Below, piece after piece: positions 37,500-46,236 of a stretch of 64,000 bases of DNA; position 1 is the stretch's first letter; every line of letters begins with the position of its first letter. A program made the translations under genes and the position numbers. The notes below the pieces were generated by a model. That model worked only from the letters and a program-made list of their open reading frames with translations. It had not been told where the DNA came from and made no database searches. This DNA comes from Streptomyces sp. Ncost-T10-10d (GTDB lineage: Bacteria > Actinomycetota > Actinomycetes > Streptomycetales > Streptomycetaceae): NCBI RefSeq assembly GCF_900091955.1, contig NZ_FMDF01000130.1:62001-126000 (forward strand), in the 5' to 3' direction.

Positions 37500-38033
37500 T
37501 TGTCCGACCTGCTGCTCGTCTGCCGACTGACCCTGATCTGCGTGCTGGCCGTGGCCGGCCTCGCCAAGCTGCGCGACCGCCGCCGATTCGCCACGGCACT
37601 GGGCGACCTCACCTACCTGCCGGCCGCAGCCCGTCCGGCTCTCGCCGTCCTGGTGCCCGCGGCCGAGCTCATCGCCGCCGTGCTCCTCGCCCTGCCCCGG
37701 ACGCTCACCGCGGGCCTGGCCGTCTCCGCCGCCCTGTGCGCGGCATTCAGCGCCGTCGCCGTCACCACCATGCTGCGCCGCAGCTCCGCCGGCTGCCCCT
37801 GCTTCGGCAGCAGGACCACTGTGCCCATGGGCCCCTGGCATGTCGCCCGCAACGCCACACTCACTGTGCTCGCCCTCCTCGGCGGCGCCATCGCCCTCAC
37901 CCACGGCACCACCACCCCCCTCAACGCCCCCGCACTCGCGCTCGCCGCCGCCGTCGCCGTCTATCTCACCGCGTTCGCCGTCTTCACCGACGACCTCGCC
38001 TCCTTCTTCTCAGCCCGTACCGGCCAACGCTGA
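37500..38033 (+). CDS. MauE/DoxX-type redox-associated membrane protein
   Basis: About 177 residues from a TTG start with a cggag ribosome site. Four to five membrane segments and the MauE signature C99-P-C101-F-G with RNATLTVLALLGG downstream. In methylamine dehydrogenase operons MauE works with MauD to form the disulfides of the light chain. Here the likely client is the eight-Cys peptide. Confidence 0.85.
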   Translation: MSDLLLVCRLTLICVLAVAGLAKLRDRRRFATALGDLTYLPAAARPALAVLVPAAELIAAVLLALPRTLTAGLAVSAALCAAFSAVAVTTMLRRSSAGCPCFGSRTTVPMGPWHVARNATLTVLALLGGAIALTHGTTTPLNAPALALAAAVAVYLTAFAVFTDDLASFFSARTGQR

Positions 38034-38048
38034 AAGGACGATCACAGA

Positions 38049-38603
38049 GTGAGCTACGCCATCACCGGCCTCGCCCTTCTCGCCGCGGTCACCCTCGTCA
38101 ACGCCCTCCTCACCTTTGCGGTCATCAAACGCTGGCGCGCCACGATGGCCGCCCCCGCCCCGGCCGCCGCGGCCTCGGGCCCTCCCACCCTTGCCGTACA
38201 CGAAGGTGACCGCACCCCCGCTTTCACCCTGCACACCCCCCGGGGCGAAGTCAGCGAATCCACCCTGACCGGGCACCCCGCCCTCATCTGTTTCCTCCGC
38301 CCCGACTGCGGGCCGACCAGGGAAAGCCTCCCCGGGATCCAACGGTGGGCCGAGGCGAACACCCCGTCAGGCGCGCATCTCGTCGCCGTCATCAGCGGAC
38401 AGCCCGCCGAAGCCGGCCCCCTGCTCGAAGCAGTCGGCCCGCTCACCGGACTCACCGCCACCGAACCCCCGAACGGTCCCGTCGCCGGCGCCTTCGGCGT
38501 ACGCCACCACCCCACCTTCGTCCTCCTCGACGCCGACGGGACCATCACAGAGACGGGCATCGGCCAAGGTTCCCTGCCCGCGCTCAACCTCCTCACCGCA
38601 TGA
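38049..38603 (+). CDS. Membrane-anchored redoxin with single active-site Cys (CGPT)
   Basis: A 184-residue protein with one N-terminal membrane helix (4-26), a low-complexity Ala/Pro linker and a TlpA-like domain. The active-site position reads C87-G-P-T90, so the resolving Cys is replaced by Thr; Cys81 lies nearby. The cis-Pro loop is HHPTF. A CxxT redoxin cannot make an internal disulfide there; it could act as an isomerase-like or trapping partner for the CPSC redoxin. GTG start with aaagga ribosome site; overlaps the exporter by ATGA. Confidence 0.83.
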   Translation: MSYAITGLALLAAVTLVNALLTFAVIKRWRATMAAPAPAAAASGPPTLAVHEGDRTPAFTLHTPRGEVSESTLTGHPALICFLRPDCGPTRESLPGIQRWAEANTPSGAHLVAVISGQPAEAGPLLEAVGPLTGLTATEPPNGPVAGAFGVRHHPTFVLLDADGTITETGIGQGSLPALNLLTA

Positions 38604-40432
38604 GCGGGCAGTCCACCTCCCGCACGGCCGAATTCCTGCGGGGCCTCACCGCCGTACTCGCCCTCACGCTGCGGTCCTGCCCCGGGGCCCTCGCCGTCCG
38701 CAGCGCCGCCGTCGTCATCGCGGGTACAGCCCCCGTAGCCGCCTCCTGGCTGCTCAAGTACGTGGTCGACAGCCTCACCGCGGATGAATTCCGCGCCTCG
38801 GACCTCAACTGGGCCGCAGCCGGCATCGGACTGCTCACGGTCCTCCTCGCTGCCGCCTCAGCCATTTCCTCCTACGCCGACGGCCGCATCCGCCGCGCCA
38901 CCTCCACCCGGGCCCAGAGCGACCTGCTCACGGCTGTCAACCGGCTCAGCGGTCTGTCCAAGCTCGAACAGCCCGCCTTCCACGACCGCGTCCAACTCGC
39001 CATCCAAAGCGCGCAGGGGGCCGAGCGACTCGTCGGTGCAGCACTCCAGGGCGCCCAGGGAGTCCTCACCCTGGCGGGCTTCCTGGGAAGTCTCCTGCTC
39101 ATCAGCCCCACCCTGGCCGCCATCCTCGTCGCCGCGGCCGTTCCGGCCCTCTTCGCCCACCTGGCCAACAGCCGGCATCGCGCGGACATGTTCTGGCGCA
39201 CCAGCAACCTCGCCCGCCGCCAGATCTTCTACCGAGGGCTGCTCACCGACGCTCAAGCGGCGAAGGAGATCCGCCTCTACGGCCTCGGCGGCTACTTCGC
39301 GCAGCGCATGCGTACCGATCTCGACAGCATCAACCAGCAGGAGGAACGCCTCGACCGCCGCCTCGCCGGCTACGAGACGGCCCTCGCTGCCCTCGGAGCC
39401 GTCGTCTCCACCGGCGCACTCGTCTGGGGCGTGCACCAGGCCGCCGCCCACGCCCTCACCGCCGGTGACGTGTCCCTCCTCGTCGCCGCCCTCGCCGGCA
39501 TGCAGACGGCACTCATCGGCCTGGTGGGGTGCATCGCCCAAAGCCACCAGACGGCCCTGCTGTTCAGTCACTACCTGCACGTCACCCAGGTCCGGGACGA
39601 CCTCCCCGCCCCGGCCGCCCCGATCGCCCCACCGCCCCTGAGCCACGGCATCGAATTGCGGGACGTCTGGTTCCGCTACACCGACGACGGACCGTGGATC
39701 CTCCGCGGAATCAGCCTGACCATCCCGCACGGCACCAGCCTGGCCGTCGTCGGTCTCAACGGGGCCGGCAAGAGCACCCTCGTCAAACTGCTGTGCCGCC
39801 TCTACGACCCGCAGCGGGGCAGCATCCACTGGGACGGCATCGACCTCAAGGACTTCCCCGCGGACCAGCTGCGCCGACGGGTCAGCGTCGTCTTCCAGGA
39901 CCCGATGGAGTACGACCTCACCGCCGGGGAGAACATCGGCCTCGGTGACCTCGGATCTCTCCACGACCACGGACGCATCCAAGCCGCCGCCGCCGATGCC
40001 GACATCCACACCGCCCTCGCCCGCCTCCCACAGGGGTACGACACCATGCTCAGCCGGATGTTCTTCCCCGACGACACCGAAGACACCAGCCCTGGCGTCC
40101 AGCTGTCGGGCGGCCAGTGGCAGCGCCTCGCGCTCGCCCGGGCCCTGATGCGTTCCGAACGCGATCTCATGATCCTCGACGAGCCCAGCACCGGCCTCGA
40201 CGCGGTCGCCGAACGCCACGTCCACGACCGGCTCACCTCACTCCGCCGGGGCGCGACGAGCATCCTCGTCTCCCACCGCCTCAACACCGTCCGCGCCGCG
40301 GACGTCATCGTCGTCATCGCCGACGGAACCGTGCAGGAGACAGGCACCCACGAACAGCTCATGACCGCCCACGGCACCTATGCCGAGCTCTTCACCACGC
40401 AAGCCGAAGGCTACGAGGAGAGCGTCCGGTGA
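38600..40432 (+). CDS. ABC exporter (fused membrane and ATPase domains)
   Basis: A 610-residue type I ABC exporter. The membrane domain covers about 1-340 and the nucleotide-binding domain the rest, with Walker A GLNGAGKST, signature LSGGQWQR, Walker B LMILDEP and H-loop VSHRL. No C39 peptidase domain is fused, so leader removal is not done here. ATG overlaps the redoxin stop (ATGA). It probably exports the Cys-rich peptide. Confidence 0.9.
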   Translation: MSGQSTSRTAEFLRGLTAVLALTLRSCPGALAVRSAAVVIAGTAPVAASWLLKYVVDSLTADEFRASDLNWAAAGIGLLTVLLAAASAISSYADGRIRRATSTRAQSDLLTAVNRLSGLSKLEQPAFHDRVQLAIQSAQGAERLVGAALQGAQGVLTLAGFLGSLLLISPTLAAILVAAAVPALFAHLANSRHRADMFWRTSNLARRQIFYRGLLTDAQAAKEIRLYGLGGYFAQRMRTDLDSINQQEERLDRRLAGYETALAALGAVVSTGALVWGVHQAAAHALTAGDVSLLVAALAGMQTALIGLVGCIAQSHQTALLFSHYLHVTQVRDDLPAPAAPIAPPPLSHGIELRDVWFRYTDDGPWILRGISLTIPHGTSLAVVGLNGAGKSTLVKLLCRLYDPQRGSIHWDGIDLKDFPADQLRRRVSVVFQDPMEYDLTAGENIGLGDLGSLHDHGRIQAAAADADIHTALARLPQGYDTMLSRMFFPDDTEDTSPGVQLSGGQWQRLALARALMRSERDLMILDEPSTGLDAVAERHVHDRLTSLRRGATSILVSHRLNTVRAADVIVVIADGTVQETGTHEQLMTAHGTYAELFTTQAEGYEESVR

Positions 40433-40911
40433 CCGCCGCGGTCCTGGTGCTCCTCGCCCTCGCAGGACTCCTCGTCCTCGCCGCAGCCCTGTTGCTGGCG
40501 CGTGGGCGGCTGGTGGCCGTGACGGTCCGCGGATACAGCATGTCGCCGACTCTCATGCCCGGCGACCGGATCCTCATGCTCCGCGGCAGACGCCGTGTCG
40601 CCACGGGCCGGGTGGCCGTCGTCGTCGCACCCCACCCCGAGCACGGCTGGCACGCCCCCGCGGGCACCACGCCCGACTCGTGGTACGTCAAACGCATCGT
40701 CGCCGTCGCCGGAGAGCCCGTACCGCACTGGGCCCGCCGATGCCCCGGTACCCACGTGCCGCCGGGCATGCTCGTCCTCCTGGGCGAAAGGCCGGGCTCG
40801 ATGGACTCCAAACAGTGGGGCTACTGCCCCGAGGACAAGCTCATCGGAACCGTCCTGCTCCGCCTGCGGGCCGCTGCGGCTTCCGGTGCGCCTTCTTCGC
40901 TTCCTTCTTGA
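40429..40911 (+). CDS. S26-family signal peptidase
   Basis: A 160-residue membrane-anchored protease. A single N-terminal helix (about 3-24) is followed by the Ser box VRGYSMSPTL (catalytic Ser37), the Lys box YVKRIVAVAGE (Lys88) and the C-terminal box GSMDSKQWG. GTG start overlaps the exporter stop (GTGA). It is shorter than housekeeping Streptomyces signal peptidases and probably dedicated to this cluster, cleaving the peptide after export. Confidence 0.88.
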   Translation: MTAAVLVLLALAGLLVLAAALLLARGRLVAVTVRGYSMSPTLMPGDRILMLRGRRRVATGRVAVVVAPHPEHGWHAPAGTTPDSWYVKRIVAVAGEPVPHWARRCPGTHVPPGMLVLLGERPGSMDSKQWGYCPEDKLIGTVLLRLRAAAASGAPSSLPS

Positions 40912-40949
40912 GGCCGCGACGTGCCGTACCGGGACGGAGGCCGGCCTAC

Positions 40950-41068
40950 GGGTCGGGCTGCACCAGCAGTGTCGGTCGGCCTCGGGCGGTGCGTTCGGCG
41001 GCCCAGGTGTGGCCGAGGGCGGTGAAGTCATCGTGGCGGCGTCCCCGCGCCGGCTCGTGCACCACACC
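40950..41068 (-). pseudogene. Relic of a HAD gene like the one at 18735
   Basis: On the minus strand VWCTSRRGDAAT (motif II region) is followed, after a frame change, by DDFTALGHTWAAERTARGRP and LLVQPDP. The intact gene has VWCTSWRRDATT and, some 60 residues later, DDFTSLDHAWAAERTARGTP and LIVQPDP. The middle part is deleted and both ends are missing. Confidence 0.85.
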
Positions 41069-41167
41069 GGGGGGTGCCGGCCCAGGGACGATGCCTCGGC
41101 GGTCGGGCAGCCCGCCATCACTACTGACCGCGGAGCGGTTCTGGGCGGGAGGGCGGCGTCCGGCCGG

Positions 41168-41902
41168 TCAGGAAGGCGCGCCGGCCAGGACTTCCACCTT
41201 GCCGGTGTCGAGCGAGTAGTAGGCGCCGACCACGGCAAGGGCGCCCCGCCGCACGAGTGGGGCCAGGTCCTGGTTGGAGCGCAGGTCGGCTGCGGTCAGC
41301 TCGACCTGGGCGCGGGCCATGGACTCGACCGGGTCGCCGCCGCCTTCCCTGACGGCCTGCTCGTACGCCGGCCGCAGAGCCTTGGCGATCGCCTCCAGGT
41401 TGCCGGGCAGCGGCTTGCCGTCACGGATGGAGTTGTACGCCGCTTCGACGGCGCCGCAACGTTGATGCCCGAGGACCACGATGAGCGGAGTGCCACTCGT
41501 CATGGGCCCGTACTCCACGGAACCCGTGACCACCGGGCCGATCGCCTCCCCGCCCGTGCGCATCACGTACAGGTCACCCAGCCCGGTGTCGAAGAGGAGT
41601 TCAGGCGGTACGCGGGAGTCGATGCACGAGAGGATCGCCCCGAAAGGTTCCTGCTTCTGGGCTACGAACTGGCGCCGGTTCGGATCCCGGTCGGGGTGTT
41701 GGAGGTCTCCGCTCACCCAGCGCTTGTTGCCGTCCATCAGTCTCGTGAATGCCGCGGCGGGCGTGGTCGGCCGCGCTTCCGGCGAAGTGCTGGTCGCCAA
41801 GGGGGTGGCACTCGTCGATGAGCATCCCGCAAGTGCGACCGAGGCGACCACGAGTCCGCCGGCGAGCAGAGTCCTGCGATCCGGATGTCCCGCTCTGTCC
41901 AT
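41168..41902 (-). CDS. Exported beta-class carbonic anhydrase
   Basis: A 244-residue protein. The N-terminus has a twin Arg (9-10), a hydrophobic segment and a lipobox LAGC (Cys27), so it is probably a Tat-exported lipoprotein. Zinc ligands are Cys93, His146 and Cys149, with the Asp95-Arg97 dyad in CIDSR and GHQRCG. It interconverts CO2 and bicarbonate at the cell surface. Confidence 0.92.
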   Translation of the reverse strand: MDRAGHPDRRTLLAGGLVVASVALAGCSSTSATPLATSTSPEARPTTPAAAFTRLMDGNKRWVSGDLQHPDRDPNRRQFVAQKQEPFGAILSCIDSRVPPELLFDTGLGDLYVMRTGGEAIGPVVTGSVEYGPMTSGTPLIVVLGHQRCGAVEAAYNSIRDGKPLPGNLEAIAKALRPAYEQAVREGGGDPVESMARAQVELTAADLRSNQDLAPLVRRGALAVVGAYYSLDTGKVEVLAGAPS

Positions 41903-42643
41903 CGGTCGTTCCCCTCAGTCCGCTGAGACGCGTCCGCACGCCCTGACCCGGGTGATTGTTCAGCGTGGTGCGGGAGCCCGACGGCAGGCGCAAGCGGGCG
42001 CGGGCCGCTTTGCCACCGACGGCCCACAGGAACCGGCCGGTTGCGTGGTGGTTTCTGGGGGGCGCGTGGTGGGAGAGGCGGCGGATTCGACTCTCCCCGG
42101 CGTGCCGATCGATCCGCCCTGTGCGCTCGTCCGTTCAGGTGGCTACTCGTCAAGATGCTTGAGCCATATTCCATCCGTATGGGTCACTTGGGTGACCGAA
42201 CCGGTGGGCCGCCCATCCCTCTCCGGGGGAGCGCGGAACCGTTCTGTTCGCCGACCGTCCATGTGTGACGGACCTCGGCATCGTTTGCTCCGGACAGCCG
42301 CGATGGGCGCCCCTGTGGAGGACTTGGATCCGACCAGTCGCCCCTGCCACGTAGCGGCAGGGGCTGGTGCGACAGCCCCCGGCCTCTGCAAGAGAGCGGT
42401 GCGCGAACCATCCGCGCACACCGAGCACCTCGTCATCGAGGCCACAAGCGTGGCCGCCGGCCGCGGCGTCCGGGGCCGGCGGTGCGCGACACGGCCCATC
42501 ACGGCTCCGAGCACCCTGCGCGAGGACGGCCGGGTCCGACAGCGGCCCGGTGTTCCAAGCCATGGCCATGGTTCTTGAGCCGGACCCGGCGCGGATTCAA
42601 CTCCCTTGCTCGGGAGTCCAGTTCATACTCACGGAGGACGATC
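41903..42643. other. Intergenic region, no gene recognised
   Basis: About 740 bases between the carbonic anhydrase and the first TIG protein. A short 8-bp hairpin occurs near 42345-42370. Open frames here have no motifs. The last 20 bases carry the TIG gene ribosome site. Confidence 0.5.
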
Positions 42644-43390
42644 ATGCCAATCAGTCCGAACCAGGGTTCCACCGGTGGCGGTACCACTGTCACCATCACG
42701 GGAACCAACCTCACGGGCACCACCGCTGTGCTCTTCGGCACCAAGCCGGCGACCGGCGTCACCAACGTCTCGCCCACCCAGGTCACCGCTGTCTCGCCGT
42801 CCGGCTCCGGCACGGTCGGCGTGACGGTGACCACCCCGGGCGGAACCAGCAACCCGATCCCGTTCTTCTACGTCGGCGCCCCGTTCAAGTCCGGTCTGAG
42901 CGTGAGCTCGGGCGCCACCGCAGGCGGCAACACCATCACCATCAGCGGCACCGGCCTGTCCACCGCCACGGGGGTGTCCTTCGGCGCCAACACCGTGACG
43001 CCGACGGTGGTGTCGGACAGCCAGATCAGCGTCGTCGTGCCCGCTGGTGCGGCAGCCGGGCCGGTGGGCGTCAGCGTGACGACCGCCGGAGGCACCAACA
43101 ACGGTCTGTCGTACACGTACATCGACGTCCCGACCATCACCGGGATCACTCCGGCTTCCGGACCGACGTCCGGCGGAACCGCGGTGACCATCACGGGCAC
43201 CAACCTGACCTCGACGAGCCAGGTCACGTTCGACTCGGTGCCGGCACCGTTCTCGGTCATCAACGCGACGACGGTGTCCGCAGTCACCCCGCCCGGGACC
43301 GTCGGCGCGGTCGACGTCGGTCTCTCCAACCCTGCGGGCACAGCCACGGACGTCGGCGCCTTCACGTACGTGACAGGCCCCGGCATCTGA
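42644..43390 (+). CDS. IPT/TIG repeat protein, three repeats
   Basis: A 248-residue protein made of three immunoglobulin-like IPT/TIG repeats, each with GGTTVTITGTNL-type strand, VLFGTKPAT-type strand and a V.V.TPGGTSN-type ending. Start is ATG with an acggagga ribosome site. There is no signal peptide or anchor, unusual for a fold mostly found in surface proteins. A second, longer member lies downstream. Confidence 0.88.
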   Translation: MPISPNQGSTGGGTTVTITGTNLTGTTAVLFGTKPATGVTNVSPTQVTAVSPSGSGTVGVTVTTPGGTSNPIPFFYVGAPFKSGLSVSSGATAGGNTITISGTGLSTATGVSFGANTVTPTVVSDSQISVVVPAGAAAGPVGVSVTTAGGTNNGLSYTYIDVPTITGITPASGPTSGGTAVTITGTNLTSTSQVTFDSVPAPFSVINATTVSAVTPPGTVGAVDVGLSNPAGTATDVGAFTYVTGPGI

Positions 43391-43625
43391 TCCGTCACGG
43401 CTGCGGCACCGACTGCCGACGCGGAACAGCGTCCGGCGCCGGTACCGCCTCCGGATGCATGGCGTCCGCCCGGTCCGGGACATTCCCCGCCCGGCCGGGC
43501 GGGCCACCAACCGGCACCACTCGCTCGTCGCCGCCCGGCCAGGAGGTCCGGGCGGCGCCCCGGCGTCCCGTCCGCAACGCCCTGATCACGCCCCACAGAT
43601 CACATCACCCAACAGGAGAACGGCT

Positions 43626-44933
43626 TTGGAGAGCTCCGGCAGCTCAATGCCCCGCGCCACGCAACCGTCGACGGCCGCGGCGGCCCCCACAATCACCACG
43701 AACGGCCCCGTCTCGGGGACCGCCGGAACGGTCGTCACACTGACCGGCACCGGATTCACCGGCGCGACCGCGGTCACCTTCGGCGGTGCTCCCTCCGCTT
43801 CGTTCACCGTGGTGTCCGCGACCGTGATCACCACGGTCGCCCCGGCCGGTGCGGGCACCGTACAGATCACGGTGGCCACGCCCGATGGAACCAGTAACGC
43901 CATTGGCTTCACCTACACGATCGCGACACCCGTGATCAGCTCCGTCGTCCCCAACCAGGGGTCGGTCGAGGGCGGGAACACGGTCACATTGACCGGAACC
44001 GGCTTCACCGGCGCCACCTCGGTCAGTTTCGGTACCGTGGCCGCCGCGTTCATCGCCGTCTCCGCGACGCAGGCCACCGCGGTCGCCCCCGCCGCGCCCG
44101 TCGGCACCGTCAACGTCACGATCACCACTCCGGGCGGCACCAGCGCCGGGATCCCCTATACGTATGTCGCCGCTCCGGTTCTGGGCAGTGTGACTCCGGC
44201 CCAGGGGCCACTCGCGGGTGGGAACAGCATCACCTTGTCCGGGACCGGCTTCACCGGAACGACCTCCGTTCGCTTCGGGGCGAACGCGGCGACTTCGTTC
44301 AGCGTCGTCTCGGCGACCCAACTGACTGCCGTTGTCCCCACCGGCGGCCCGGGTCCGGTTGCCGTCACGGTCACCACGCCCGCGGGTACCAGCACCCAGG
44401 CCGTCCCCTACTACTACCTCGCCGCACCGGTGATCAGCGGCGTCACCGCCGGGTCCGGGCCGGTGGGCGGTGGCATGGCCGTGACGCTGACCGGTGCGAA
44501 TTTCCTCCAGGCCACGGCGGTTCGCTTCGGTGCGACGGCGGCGACCCCTTACACCATCTTCTCGGCCACGGAGATCAGAACGGTATCGCCGCCCGGTGCC
44601 GCCGGCACGGCCCCGGTCACCGTCACCACACCCGGTGGCACGAGCAACGGTGCAGCCTACGTATATCTGGGTGCCCCGGCCGTCACCGGTCTGGTGCCCA
44701 ACCAGGGGCCGTTGGCCGGCGGGAACACGTTGACGCTCACCGGCGTCGGACTGACGTATGCCACCTCGGTACTGTTCGGTGCCGTGCCCGCCGGTTTCAC
44801 CGTGGTCTCCGACACCCAGCTGACAATCACGGCACCGCCCGGCGTGGCGGGCGCAGTCACCGTCAGGGTCGTCACCCCCGGTGGCACCAGTGTCGGCGTT
44901 TCCTACACCCGAATCGGCACCCCCGGCATCTGA
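43626..44933 (+). CDS. IPT/TIG repeat protein, five repeats
   Basis: About 435 residues from a TTG start with a caggag ribosome site. After a short Ser/Ala-rich stretch come five consecutive IPT/TIG repeats (each about 80 residues, marked by NGPVSGTAGTVVTLTG, NQGSVEGGNTVTLTG, AQGPLAGGNSITLSG, GSGPVGGGMAVTLTG and NQGPLAGGNTLTLTG). No signal peptide or membrane anchor. Both proteins end in a similar GIPGI-like tail (GPGI, GTPGI), which suggests recent duplication. Role unknown. Confidence 0.87.
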   Translation: MESSGSSMPRATQPSTAAAAPTITTNGPVSGTAGTVVTLTGTGFTGATAVTFGGAPSASFTVVSATVITTVAPAGAGTVQITVATPDGTSNAIGFTYTIATPVISSVVPNQGSVEGGNTVTLTGTGFTGATSVSFGTVAAAFIAVSATQATAVAPAAPVGTVNVTITTPGGTSAGIPYTYVAAPVLGSVTPAQGPLAGGNSITLSGTGFTGTTSVRFGANAATSFSVVSATQLTAVVPTGGPGPVAVTVTTPAGTSTQAVPYYYLAAPVISGVTAGSGPVGGGMAVTLTGANFLQATAVRFGATAATPYTIFSATEIRTVSPPGAAGTAPVTVTTPGGTSNGAAYVYLGAPAVTGLVPNQGPLAGGNTLTLTGVGLTYATSVLFGAVPAGFTVVSDTQLTITAPPGVAGAVTVRVVTPGGTSVGVSYTRIGTPGI

Positions 44934-45067
44934 GCGGTCCGGCACGCAACGTGAGGAGAGATGCCGGCCGGTGTGCGGACGGGGAAGCGGCTCGACGGGC
45001 AGGCAGGTCGGCTCGGCGAACGGTCGGTGGGTTTCCGAAGGGGCCCGGCCCGTGCACAATCGCGGCC

Positions 45068-45568
45068 ATGAGTGAAGAGTCGATACGAAACTACCTGGCC
45101 GCGGTCGAGAGCCGACTGGCGGCCGACGGCTGTGCCCCGCGCTGGGAGGACTGGGCCGGGGTCCCTGTGCTCGTCGGACGGCGGGCCGACTTCCGGATGC
45201 GCTGGGCGGCCACCAATCTGCATCTGTTCACCGTGGCCGCCGCCGTGCCCGAGGTCACCGTGCCGGTCATCGACACGTTCACCACGCAGGTGCTCGCGTA
45301 CGCCAAGAAGAACAAGGGCGGCCTGCCCGTCGGGATGCAGACCGGCGTCGCGTCCTTCCCCGTCCTGGTCAGCGACCGGATCGATCCGGCCGCCATGGCG
45401 TGGGCGGAGGAGAAGCAGCGCAATCAGTTCGCCTGCTTCGCGCGGCCGGTCGTCGTCGACAGCGCGCAGGGCTACGTGGGCATGTACCGGGGGAAGCCGG
45501 CCCTGGGGCGGGCCTACGCCTCGCATCTGATCGAGAAGGGCGCCCGCTACTTCCAGCCGCAGGGCTGA
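45068..45568 (+). CDS. Hypothetical soluble protein
   Basis: A 166-residue protein with an acidic N-terminal helix (ESIRNYLAAVESRLAADG) and an alpha/beta core with DFRMRWAATNLHLFTV and FTTQVLAYAKKNKGGLPVG. No signal peptide. I recognise it as a common actinobacterial conserved type but not its function. ATG start. Confidence 0.75.
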   Translation: MSEESIRNYLAAVESRLAADGCAPRWEDWAGVPVLVGRRADFRMRWAATNLHLFTVAAAVPEVTVPVIDTFTTQVLAYAKKNKGGLPVGMQTGVASFPVLVSDRIDPAAMAWAEEKQRNQFACFARPVVVDSAQGYVGMYRGKPALGRAYASHLIEKGARYFQPQG

Positions 45569-45656
45569 GCCGCCGAGTTCAGGGGTGTTTCAGCCGGCGT
45601 CGTGCCGTGGGGTGTTCGCGGGCCGGTTCGCCGTGTGGCGGGGATCACGTGCGGTC

Positions 45657-46190
45657 TCATGCGCCGTGCGGCGGCTCCACGCGGCTCAGCCATCCGGTCA
45701 GGAGCGCCTCCAATTGTGCCGCCTCCTGCGGTGACAGGGCGTCCAGGAGGCGGCGTTCGTTGCGCATGTGCTCGGTGAAGGCCTGGTCGATCAGTTCCCG
45801 CCCCGCGTGGGTGAGTGCGACCACCCGGCCCCGGCCGTCGCCGGCCGAGCGGCGGCGGGTGACGAGGCCGTCCCGTTCCAGGCGGTCGATCCGCTTGGTC
45901 ATCGCCCCCGTGGTGACCATGGTGCGCACCGCCAGCTCCCCGGGGGCCCGTTCGTACGGCTCTCCCGCGCGGCGCAGCGCCGCCAGCACATCGAACTCGC
46001 CCTCGCTCAGGCCGAAGTGCCGGTAGACCACACAGAGCTGCTCCGTGAGCATTCCGGCCAGGCGGTGGAGCCGGCCGATCACCCCTTGGGGGCTCACGTC
46101 GATTTCCGGCCGTTCCCGGGCCCACTCGGCCTGGATGCGGGCGATGTGGTCGAGGGGCGGGGGAGAGGGCCGGGCGGTTTCGGGCTGCAT
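45657..46190 (-). CDS. MarR-family repressor
   Basis: A 177-residue winged-helix protein with FGLSEGEFDVLAALRRAG, TTGAMTKRIDRLERDGLVTRR (recognition helix and wing) and a C-terminal dimerisation helix. Start set at MQPETARPS (46190). It is divergent from the EamA transporter by 39 bp, and two matching palindromes lie in that gap, so it probably represses both genes. Confidence 0.9.
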   Translation of the reverse strand: MQPETARPSPPPLDHIARIQAEWARERPEIDVSPQGVIGRLHRLAGMLTEQLCVVYRHFGLSEGEFDVLAALRRAGEPYERAPGELAVRTMVTTGAMTKRIDRLERDGLVTRRRSAGDGRGRVVALTHAGRELIDQAFTEHMRNERRLLDALSPQEAAQLEALLTGWLSRVEPPHGA

Positions 46191-46203
46191 GGGTTCACTG
46201 TAG

Positions 46204-46236
46204 CTTCCCTGGAAGGCATAATAACTTCCATGGAAG
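46204..46236. promoter_or_regulatory. Twin MarR operators
   Basis: cttccctggaag (46204-46215) and the perfect palindrome cttccatggaag (46225-46236) are 21 bp apart, two helical turns. The second box covers the EamA start codon. Confidence 0.65.

Noticed and set aside
38858..40225. Minus-strand open frame across the ABC exporter
   Set aside because: Val/Glu/Gly-rich antisense reading of a gene with full ABC motifs.
42345..42370. Hairpin suggesting a riboswitch or small RNA before the TIG gene
   Set aside because: A single 8-bp stem 270 bases from the gene, without conserved riboswitch features.
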